A stretch of 5,488 nt of DNA from positions 1-5,488 of the forward strand of contig JAQTMA010000269.1 in assembly GCA_028714615.1 (NCBI GenBank), in the 5' to 3' direction. This document shows, piece by piece, positions 1 through 5,488 of the stretch (position 1 is its first letter; every line of letters starts with the position of its first letter). Position numbers and translations under genes: made by a program. This DNA is from Anaerolineaceae bacterium. Its GTDB lineage: Bacteria > Chloroflexota > Anaerolineae > Anaerolineales > Anaerolineaceae. The notes under the pieces are model-generated. The model was not told the DNA's origin. It searched no databases and was given only the letters and a program-made list of their open reading frames with translations.

Positions 1-675
1 GAACCGATTGAGCCGCGCTGGATGATGAACTACAAGGGCTTGAAGTTTTGGGCGCAAACCAGTGCGTCACGCCACCTGGGTGTTTTTCCAGAACAGGCCT
101 GCCAATGGGACTGGACCGCCAGGCTGATCCAGGATATGAACCGGCCAATTCGAGTGCTAAACCTGTTTGGATACACCGGCCTGGCCACCCTATCCGCCGC
201 TCAGGCCGGAGCGCGGGTCACCCACGTCGATGCTTCCAAAAAAGCAATCACCTGGGCGCGCGATAATCAGGCCCTGTCCGGTCTGCAAGATAGGCCCATC
301 CGGTGGATTGTTGATGACGCCTTGAAATTTGTTGAACGTGAGGCCCGCCGTGGGTCTCAGTATGAAGGCTTGATCCTGGATCCGCCTAAGTTCGGACGCG
401 GTCCCAAGGGGGAAGTGTGGGAATTTTACAAACTGATCCCGGCTTTGCTTGCTGAATGCCGGAAAATTCTGAGCCCGCAGCCCCTATTCGTGGTCATGAC
501 AGCATACGCCGTCAAAGCTTCCTCGCTGACCTTATACTACGCTCTGCAAGAGATGGTGGGGGATTGTAAAGGCCTGTTGACCGCCGGAGAACTGGTCACC
601 CAGGAACAAAGCGCCGGGAGGATGATCTCGAACGCAGTATATGCGCGCTGGTCATCAATCTCAATCCACGGGTGA
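1..675 (+). CDS. Class I SAM-dependent methyltransferase, RlmI-like (COG1092-type), 5'-truncated
   Basis: The reading frame is open from base 1 and ends at TGA 673-675, giving 224 visible residues. The ATG at 22 is not the true start, because the upstream codons (EPIEPRW) run in frame into family-like sequence. Numbering from the window edge, the SAM-binding motif I is VLNLFGYTG (52-60), the acidic residue closing the second strand is D77 in HVDASKKA, and motif IV is LILDPPKFGRG (124-134). These motifs, together with the HLGVFPEQ segment before motif I, match the RlmI-like rRNA methyltransferase superfamily, which transfers methyl from SAM to RNA bases in the cytosol. The position of motif VI reads VVMTAYAV, without the SCS cysteine used by E. 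coli RlmI for C5-cytosine methylation, so the target base cannot be assigned. The missing N-terminus probably amounts to several tens of residues. The gene converges on the DUF362 gene across 72 bp. The family call is firm; the substrate is unknown. Confidence 0.88.
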   Translation, partial: EPIEPRWMMNYKGLKFWAQTSASRHLGVFPEQACQWDWTARLIQDMNRPIRVLNLFGYTGLATLSAAQAGARVTHVDASKKAITWARDNQALSGLQDRPIRWIVDDALKFVEREARRGSQYEGLILDPPKFGRGPKGEVWEFYKLIPALLAECRKILSPQPLFVVMTAYAVKASSLTLYYALQEMVGDCKGLLTAGELVTQEQSAGRMISNAVYARWSSISIHG

Positions 676-747
676 GCTTCCGATTCTGGCGCATTGATTC
701 CAGTTTGACCACACAAACCAAGTTCAAAAATTTGCCAACTTCCACAA

Positions 748-1938
748 TTAACGAGTCGGTTGAAAAGGGAACCGCACGCCTTCAATGGACTCACCCAGGA
801 TGGGGATTTCGTTGAGCTGGTTTGTCCCCATGCCGAGGCCATTTGCCATTTCCAGGTAATTCTCACAGCGAACGAATGGTAGGTCACCGGAGGCTGCCCC
901 GGGGTTAAATCCCATCACGACAGTGGCAACAGCGTCGGTAGCCACCGGGTCTCGGCCTGCCAATAACACTCCTGGGCGCACCTGGTGTAAGGTGGCATCC
1001 CACGGGCCGGCGCCGCCCTCGCAGGTGACTACACCGTCGATGATAGCCAGGTGGATCGGGCAAGCCTGGTTTAAATCGAGGATAACCCGTGTCAAGCGTG
1101 TATCGAATTGGTAAGCTCCGTGAAAAGCCGATCGGAACGTGTCACCAGAGTGGCGAACGTACTGGTCGATAGCTGCCAATCCGATCAGGTTTTTTAAGGA
1201 TAGGGTTACCCCTGCAGCAGAATGCACTTTCATTTTCGCTGCCGAGATAAGCAAATCTATTTCACCCAGCACCGGATGAAGATCGAAACGGTCATAGACA
1301 AAAGGCGCGTTTCCTACCGGATAACTGGCATAGCCCTTATTTGGATCTGGACGGTTCAAATTGATTAGCCGGACGCCCAGCGGTTTCGCCACCGCGGAAA
1401 AGCCCCATTTTTCAAAACACGCCTCTTCTGCGATTCCGTCCATGAAGTAGACCTGGCTGGCGCCTGCGTCGATGACCAGCTCTGCCAGAGTCGCAGCGAC
1501 CTGGGGGTGAGTAACAAAATACTCGTTTGCAGGCGGTTTTTCCGGGGTATCCCAGATCGATGAGCCGGTCATATTTACTTTGATCCCAACCCTTGCACCG
1601 GGTTTTACCAGGTCCCCGATTCCACCGAGACTATCCAACAGGCTTTCCAAGGTGGAACGGATCACCTTTGGATCATACGATTGGGTCTTCCCAATTCCGA
1701 CCGCAGACCGGGGAATTGCTGTCGGCGTTACGGGAATACTCGTGGGAAGCGGAACCGTAGGTGAATTGGTCGGGGAGGCGGTTGGCGCCAGTCCCGGCGT
1801 TAAACTCGGAAGCGCCTCCGGCGCCATTGTGGTCTTTCCCTGGCAGCCAGCGAACGCGAATGCTCCTCCGGTAAGGGTGACCCACCGGAGGAAATCCCGC
1901 CGGTTGATGGGTGAATGAGGGAGCATTGATTGTTTCAT
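748..1938 (-). CDS. Tat-exported lipoprotein with DUF362 domain
   Basis: This is a 396-residue protein. The N-terminus has a twin-arginine signal, NRRDFLR (12-18, R13 R14), then a short hydrophobic stretch ending in a lipobox-like AFAGC with Cys32. This predicts folded export through Tat and lipid anchoring outside the membrane. Residues 35-77 form a Pro/Thr/Ser linker. The rest is DUF362: GARVGIKVNM (114-123), THPQV (143-147), KMKVH (235-239), SLKNLIG (247-253), and IIDGVVTCEGGAGPW further on. The family's reaction is not established. Some members carry ferredoxin-type FeS clusters, but no CxxCxxC motif is present here. The start at 1938 is chosen because GAGG (1947-1944) sits 5 bases upstream; Met5 (1926) is an alternative that also keeps the Tat motif. 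The stop is TAA at 750-748. The gene is divergent from proC and convergent with the upstream methyltransferase, so it is probably transcribed alone. Confidence 0.9.
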   Translation of the reverse strand: MKQSMLPHSPINRRDFLRWVTLTGGAFAFAGCQGKTTMAPEALPSLTPGLAPTASPTNSPTVPLPTSIPVTPTAIPRSAVGIGKTQSYDPKVIRSTLESLLDSLGGIGDLVKPGARVGIKVNMTGSSIWDTPEKPPANEYFVTHPQVAATLAELVIDAGASQVYFMDGIAEEACFEKWGFSAVAKPLGVRLINLNRPDPNKGYASYPVGNAPFVYDRFDLHPVLGEIDLLISAAKMKVHSAAGVTLSLKNLIGLAAIDQYVRHSGDTFRSAFHGAYQFDTRLTRVILDLNQACPIHLAIIDGVVTCEGGAGPWDATLHQVRPGVLLAGRDPVATDAVATVVMGFNPGAASGDLPFVRCENYLEMANGLGMGTNQLNEIPILGESIEGVRFPFQPTR

Positions 1939-1943
1939 CGAAA

Positions 1944-1947
1944 CCTC
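1944..1947 (-). promoter_or_regulatory. Shine-Dalgarno site of the DUF362 lipoprotein gene
   Basis: The - strand reads GAGG here, 5 bases before the ATG at 1938-1936. It decides for the first Met over the in-frame Met at 1926, which has no comparable purine-rich site at the right distance. Confidence 0.55.
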
Positions 1948-1990
1948 ATACGCTGGATTGATTGTACCTCATAGCATTCAATCGGGATGT

Positions 1991-2019
1991 TTGACATTTC
2001 CTTGCGGCTGTCCTAAACT
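1991..2019 (+). promoter_or_regulatory. Sigma70-type promoter for proC
   Basis: A perfect TTGACA -35 box (1991-1996) is followed by a 17-base spacer and a TAAACT -10 box (2014-2019, four of six consensus bases). Transcription would start near 2026 and leave a leader of about 37 bases before the proC ATG at 2063. The promoter lies inside the upstream in-frame extension of the proC ORF, which supports the later start. It is predicted from the boxes and spacing alone. It may also drive yifB and the DNA methyltransferase, since no better promoter was seen in front of them. Confidence 0.6.
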
Positions 2020-2044
2020 TATACGCATTCAAGTTAGATATCAA
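2018..2044 (-). promoter_or_regulatory. Possible weak promoter for the DUF362 gene
   Basis: On the - strand TTGATA (2044-2039) and TATAAG (2023-2018) match the -35 and -10 boxes in five of six positions each, but the 15-base spacer is shorter than the preferred 16-18. Another -10-like hexamer, TACAAT (1966-1961), has no -35 box at a proper distance. Either could serve; neither is strong. Confidence 0.25.
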
Positions 2045-2050
2045 TTCGTG

Positions 2051-2058
2051 AAAGAGGT
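2051..2058 (+). promoter_or_regulatory. Shine-Dalgarno site of proC
   Basis: AAAGAGGT lies with its GAGG core (2054-2057) 5 bases before the ATG at 2063. It fixes the proC start there rather than at the ATG at 1958, 35 codons upstream in the same frame. Confidence 0.75.
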
Positions 2059-2062
2059 CATT

Positions 2063-2911
2063 ATGAATCCTGGAGAACGCATCGCCTTCATTGGATCGGG
2101 AGTCATGGGAGAGGCGATCATCGCTGGATTGATCCGCCAGGGATTGGCCCAGCCCAACCAGATGGCAGCCGCCGGTCCACGAACTGACCGCGGCGCTGAT
2201 CTGCATACCCGCTTTGGAGTCGAACCCTATACGGATAACCGTGCCGCCGTACAAGGAGCCGGTACCGTCGTACTTTCAGTAAAACCTCAAAAACTAGAGA
2301 AGGTCTTGTACGGATTGAATGGGGGGATCGACCCGCAGGCGTTGGTGATCTCGATCGTCGCAGGAGCAACCATCCAAAAACTCGCTCATGGGCTTGGACA
2401 TCCAGCGATCGTACGGGCTATGCCGAATACACCGGCGCAAATCGGTGAAGGAATTACGGTTTGGACGGCGGATTCCTCCGTTACGCCTGATCAGGTGGAA
2501 CGGGCCAGGCAGATTTTGAGTGCGCTCGGTGAAGAAATATTAGTCGAGGAGGAAAACTATCTGGATATGGCCACAGCTCTCTCCGGAACGGGGCCGGCTT
2601 ATGTATTTCTCTTTCTGGAAGCTATGATCGACGCCGGGGTGCACCTGGGACTGCCCCGTCGCATCTCGGAAAAGCTCGTCGAACAGACCTTGCGCGGTTC
2701 GGTCGATTTCTATAGCCGGAACAAACTGCACCCGGCCACACTGCGCAACCAGGTCACCTCGCCCGGAGGAACTTCGGCGGCGGCGTTATACTATTTGGAA
2801 AAGGCCGGCTTCAGAACCGCCATTTCTCGCGCGGTCTGGGCGGCTTATGAGCGCTCACAAGAGCTTGGACGGGGTGGCGCCAGCCATGCTCCGGAAAAGA
2901 ATAATGAATAA
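2063..2911 (+). CDS. proC: Pyrroline-5-carboxylate reductase
   Basis: This cytosolic enzyme reduces 1-pyrroline-5-carboxylate to proline with NAD(P)H, the final step of proline synthesis (EC 1.5.1.2). The 282-residue length is close to the usual 265-280. The N-terminal Rossmann fold shows GSGVMG (11-16), then SVKPQ (72-76) and MPNTPA (120-125). The C-terminal helical dimerisation and catalytic domain has SGTGPAY (174-180) and the family signature between 228 and 250 (core VTSPGGTSAAAL). All key motifs are intact. The start at 2063 is chosen over the upstream ATG at 1958 because a good Shine-Dalgarno site precedes it, the protein then begins just before the Rossmann strand as in homologues, and a promoter occupies the extension. 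The last dozen residues (GGASHAPEKNNE) are a hydrophilic tail. The gene is divergent from DUF362 and followed after 81 bp by yifB in the same direction. Confidence 0.97.
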   Translation: MNPGERIAFIGSGVMGEAIIAGLIRQGLAQPNQMAAAGPRTDRGADLHTRFGVEPYTDNRAAVQGAGTVVLSVKPQKLEKVLYGLNGGIDPQALVISIVAGATIQKLAHGLGHPAIVRAMPNTPAQIGEGITVWTADSSVTPDQVERARQILSALGEEILVEEENYLDMATALSGTGPAYVFLFLEAMIDAGVHLGLPRRISEKLVEQTLRGSVDFYSRNKLHPATLRNQVTSPGGTSAAALYYLEKAGFRTAISRAVWAAYERSQELGRGGASHAPEKNNE

Positions 2912-2992
2912 TCCCATCGATAATCAACCTGTTTCTGTTTCGGGCGTACAAAAAACCAACCAATCGAACATTGCTGAATGGAAAAAGCCGCC

Positions 2993-4510
2993 ATGCTTTC
3001 ACGAATCTACTCTTGTGCTGTCATCGGATTAGAGGGGGTTGTCGTCGAAGTCGAAGTCGATACCAGCCAGGGTTTGCCTTCGATGGTGATTGTTGGTTTA
3101 CCCGATACTGCTGTGCAGGAAAGTCGTGAGCGAGTGCAAGCCGCCATCAAGAATGCCGGACTGCGTAATCCCCGCTCCCGGGTGACGGTTAACCTGGCGC
3201 CTGCGTCTATCCGCAAGGAAGGACCAGCCTACGATCTCCCCATTGCGGTGGGGGTTTTAGTAATGACCGGGCAAATTCCGGCTCCCCTGCTAGAAAAAGC
3301 CCTCGTTATTGGCGAACTATCACTGGATGGCGCGGTACGGCACGTGCGCGGCGTGTTACCCATGGCGGCCGTGGCGCGCCGCGAGGGTTTCGAACGCATC
3401 ATCGTACCTGAGGCAGATGCCGCTGAAGCCGCGCTCATCCCCGGGTTGGAAGTGATCCCCGTAGCTTCACTGGCCGGGTTGTATGCCCACTTCGTTGGGC
3501 TTTGCCCTATTGGTCCTCACCCTCCCATCCACCCAGAGGATATTGACGCCGAAGTTCAGACGGATTTCCGCGAGATTAAAGGACAGGAACACGTCAAACG
3601 CGCGCTGGAGGTCGCGGCTGCTGGCGGCCATAACGTGATTATGATTGGTCCTCCAGGCGCGGGCAAAACACTGCTCGCCAGGGCTATGCCCGGCATCCTG
3701 CCGCGCATGACCATCGACGAAGCCCTGGACGTCACTCGCATCTATTCTGTCGCCGATCAATTACCATCTGACGTCCCATTGATCCGCAACCGCCCCTTCC
3801 GTTCTCCCCACCACACCATATCCCATGCCGGACTGGTCGGCGGAGGGAACTGGCCTCACCCCGGTGAAATCTCGCTGGCGCATCGTGGGGTGCTCTTTCT
3901 GGATGAGCTACCCGAGTTTGGCCCCCGTGTGCTGGAAGTGATGCGCCAACCCCTCGAGGACAAGCTGGTCACCATCAGCCGGGCGCAAGGCTCGCTAACT
4001 TTTCCGGCCAATTTCCAACTGGTAGCAGCGATGAATCCGTGCCCGTGCGGTTACGCCGGTGATCCCGTCAAGACCTGCACGTGCTCCTCAGGGACGGTGA
4101 CCAAATATCAGAAACGAATTTCAGGCCCGCTGCTTGACCGGATCGACATCCACATTGAAGTTCCCCGGGTGGAATTTGAAAAACTCTCCGACCAACGCCT
4201 GGGTGAATCCTCCAGTTTGATCCGGAACCGGGTTGAAGCCGCCCGACAGCGCCAGCGAGATCGTTTCGGAAGCAGTGATGTGGCTTGTAATGCGGATATG
4301 CGCCCCGCTGAGGTACGCAAGTTCTGCACCCTGGATGACGCCGGGCGGAGCTTAATGAAAGCCGCCATGACCCAGCTCCAACTTTCAGCGCGGGCGTATC
4401 ACCGCGTGCTCAAATTAGCGCGGACAATCTCTGACCTGGCCGGGTGCGAAGCCATCGCTCCTTCCCACCTGGCCGAAGCGTTGCAGTACCGGCCTCGCTT
4501 GGATGTATAA
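2993..4510 (+). CDS. yifB: YifB/ComM-family magnesium-chelatase-like AAA+ ATPase
   Basis: This is a full-length family member of 505 residues. The N-terminal ChlI/Lon-protease-like fold (about 20-140) is followed by the AAA+ Mg-chelatase domain (about 190-395) and the C-terminal Mg-chelatase helical domain (about 400-497). Walker A is GPPGAGKT (219-226) and Walker B is VLFLDE (300-305). The family's paired cysteines are at C350/C352 and C362/C364 (CPCG, CTC), and the likely arginine finger is R383 in GPLLDRIDIH. The proteobacterial member ComM is a hexameric helicase that promotes branch migration when transforming DNA is integrated; a similar role here is inferred. Translation from ATG 2993 gives the family's usual MLSRIYSCAVIGLEG beginning. 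ATG 2978 would add five residues. Neither has a strong Shine-Dalgarno site; GGAAAAAG (2980-2987) is the best before 2993. The gene is probably co-transcribed with proC upstream and the DNA methyltransferase 8 bases downstream. Confidence 0.95.
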   Translation: MLSRIYSCAVIGLEGVVVEVEVDTSQGLPSMVIVGLPDTAVQESRERVQAAIKNAGLRNPRSRVTVNLAPASIRKEGPAYDLPIAVGVLVMTGQIPAPLLEKALVIGELSLDGAVRHVRGVLPMAAVARREGFERIIVPEADAAEAALIPGLEVIPVASLAGLYAHFVGLCPIGPHPPIHPEDIDAEVQTDFREIKGQEHVKRALEVAAAGGHNVIMIGPPGAGKTLLARAMPGILPRMTIDEALDVTRIYSVADQLPSDVPLIRNRPFRSPHHTISHAGLVGGGNWPHPGEISLAHRGVLFLDELPEFGPRVLEVMRQPLEDKLVTISRAQGSLTFPANFQLVAAMNPCPCGYAGDPVKTCTCSSGTVTKYQKRISGPLLDRIDIHIEVPRVEFEKLSDQRLGESSSLIRNRVEAARQRQRDRFGSSDVACNADMRPAEVRKFCTLDDAGRSLMKAAMTQLQLSARAYHRVLKLARTISDLAGCEAIAPSHLAEALQYRPRLDV

Positions 4511-4518
4511 TTTTGAAA

Positions 4519-5488
4519 ATGAAAAAAACAAATAAGGATCTATCAACCGAAAAGACCACTCCAACTGAAGCACTCTCAGATGGCGCAATTAAGGAACCAA
4601 AAGTTGGATATATCGAATCCGAACTCCAGCCACCCCTCTTTCCGGAGGTAGCACCTCTCTCTATTCCTCCAGGTATTTACCATTACAGCGATCAAATCAT
4701 CCAGGGGGATTGTGGGGAGATTCTTAAATCAATCCCTGATAATTCTATCGACCTGATCGTTACCTCCCCCCCATATGCAGATCAACGGTCTTCCACTTAC
4801 GGTGGCATTAAACCGGAACAGTATGTCTCCTGGTTTATTCCGAAAGCAGACCAATTCCTGCGAGCATTGAAACCAACCGGGACCTTTATTCTCAATATTA
4901 AGGAGAGGGTTGTGGATGGGGAGCGCAGCACGTACGTAATGGAATTGGTTATCGAAATGCGTCGCCATGGTTGGTTATGGACGGAAGAATATCTTTGGCA
5001 TAAGAAAAATAGCTATCCGGGTAAATGGTCCAATCGTTTTCGAGACAATTGGGAGCATCTGTTTCAATTCAACAAGTCGAAAAAATTCAAGATGTTTCAA
5101 GACGAGGTAAAGGTTCCAGTTGGGGATTGGGCGCAAGACCGCCTGAAGAACCTGAGCGCGACTGACAAACGCCGGGATAATTCCCGGGTAGGCTCAGGTT
5201 TTGGGAAAAAAATCTCAAATTGGGTCGGTCGAGAAATGGTCTACCCATCCAATGTCCTCTATATGGCCACGGAGTGTTACAATCGCCAGCACAGCGCAAC
5301 ATTTCCAATTTCATTGCCCCAATGGTTTATCAAGCTATTCACAGAGGAAGGTGATTTGGTTCTCGACCCATTTAATGGGAGCGGGACAACCTGCGTGGCA
5401 GCCAGGCGCCTCCACCGTCACTATCTTGGAATAGATACAAACGAAGAATTCTGCCGGATAGCGATTGACCGAATTGAAAACGATAAGA
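4519..5488 (+). CDS. Beta-class site-specific DNA methyltransferase (N4-cytosine or N6-adenine), 3'-truncated
   Basis: The frame is open from ATG 4519 to the window edge (323 codons, no stop), so the C-terminus is missing. The enzyme transfers methyl from SAM to an exocyclic amino group in a specific DNA sequence. The catalytic motif IV is TSPPY (82-86), preceded by QGDCGE (62-67). The SAM-binding motif I comes later, as LDPFNGSGTT (282-291), followed by YLGID (302-306). The order catalytic motif, target-recognition region, SAM motif defines the beta class of the N4/N6 MTase family (PF01555). A serine before PPY is commoner in N4-cytosine enzymes, so that is the weakly preferred specificity. 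Residues about 110-260 (for example FRDNWEHLFQFNKSKKF) should include target recognition. The first 55 residues are a charged extension without recognised motifs. There is no clear Shine-Dalgarno site and only 8 bases separate it from yifB, so translational coupling is likely. The gene is AT-richer than its neighbours, suggesting acquisition. No nuclease partner is visible. Confidence 0.93.
   Translation, partial: MKKTNKDLSTEKTTPTEALSDGAIKEPKVGYIESELQPPLFPEVAPLSIPPGIYHYSDQIIQGDCGEILKSIPDNSIDLIVTSPPYADQRSSTYGGIKPEQYVSWFIPKADQFLRALKPTGTFILNIKERVVDGERSTYVMELVIEMRRHGWLWTEEYLWHKKNSYPGKWSNRFRDNWEHLFQFNKSKKFKMFQDEVKVPVGDWAQDRLKNLSATDKRRDNSRVGSGFGKKISNWVGREMVYPSNVLYMATECYNRQHSATFPISLPQWFIKLFTEEGDLVLDPFNGSGTTCVAARRLHRHYLGIDTNEEFCRIAIDRIENDK

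Noticed and set aside
676..747. Terminator between the convergent methyltransferase and DUF362 genes
   Set aside because: Only 4-5 bp AT-rich or short stems (CTGG/CCAG, AAGTT/AACTT with a 12-base loop) are present, with no GC-rich hairpin followed by a T-run.
537..887. - strand ORF of 116 codons across the methyltransferase/DUF362 junction
   Set aside because: It overlaps two genes identified by motifs, and its translation resembles no family. It is a frame shadow.
1580..1918. + strand ORF of 112 codons opposite the DUF362 signal and linker region
   Set aside because: It is antisense to a well-supported CDS. Its regular Gly/Val pattern is the reverse complement of the Pro/Thr linker.
1958..2062. 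35-codon upstream extension of proC from ATG 1958
   Set aside because: It has no Shine-Dalgarno site, is unlike ProC N-termini, and contains the likely proC promoter. The ATG at 2063 has a good GAGG site.
2919..2924. GATAAT as a -10 box for a separate yifB promoter
   Set aside because: No -35-like hexamer lies at 16-18 bases upstream; that position is an A-rich stretch.
2904..3032. Short + strand ORF (42 residues) starting inside the proC stop region and running into yifB
   Set aside because: It overlaps the start of yifB by 40 bases in another frame, has no recognisable domain, and its only support is a weak purine run upstream.
3044..3060. Tandem GTCGAA hexamer, nearly three copies
   Set aside because: It encodes the Val-Glu alternation of a beta strand at the YifB N-terminus (VEVEVD). 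It is too short and in frame, so it is not a separate repeat element.
4729..5314. - strand ORFs opposite the DNA methyltransferase (4729-4968 and 5087-5314)
   Set aside because: The + strand frame carries TSPPY and DPFNGSGTT and stays open for 323 codons, so these antisense frames are shadows.

Overview
The window looks like bacterial chromosome, most plausibly from the Chloroflexota (Anaerolineae-like). This is an inference. It rests on a Tat-exported lipoprotein with a Pro/Thr-rich 'PTxxP' linker followed by a DUF362 domain, a short RlmI-like methyltransferase, moderately high GC, and ordinary bacterial promoter and Shine-Dalgarno signals. Nothing in the sequence fixes the taxon.

Layout from left to right: (1) the 3' part of a class I SAM-dependent methyltransferase of the RlmI-like rRNA methyltransferase superfamily, + strand, cut by the left edge. 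(2) A convergent gene on the - strand for a secreted Tat lipoprotein with a DUF362 domain. (3) A 124-bp divergent intergenic region (1939-2062) with a good sigma70-type promoter for the next gene. (4) proC, pyrroline-5-carboxylate reductase, the last step of proline synthesis. (5) A complete YifB/ComM-family AAA+ ATPase, 81 bp downstream of proC. (6) Eight bases after yifB, a beta-class DNA methyltransferase (N4-cytosine or N6-adenine) that is open to the right edge. It shows no stop codon in 323 codons and is markedly more AT-rich than its neighbours.

proC, yifB and the DNA methyltransferase lie on one strand with short gaps and no recognisable terminator between them, so one transcript from the promoter at 1991-2019 could cover all three. 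They are not an obvious pathway. The proC to yifB part looks like a housekeeping arrangement. The DNA methyltransferase, by composition and family, is the most likely accessory gene here and may start a restriction-modification or orphan-methylase locus that continues outside the window.

No tRNA, rRNA, CRISPR array, insertion sequence or long repeat was seen. No stretch over 300 bases lacks a gene. I found no convincing undescribed system. The points most worth a second look are the comM-linked, AT-rich DNA methyltransferase and the absence of the usual m5C catalytic cysteine in the RlmI-like protein.
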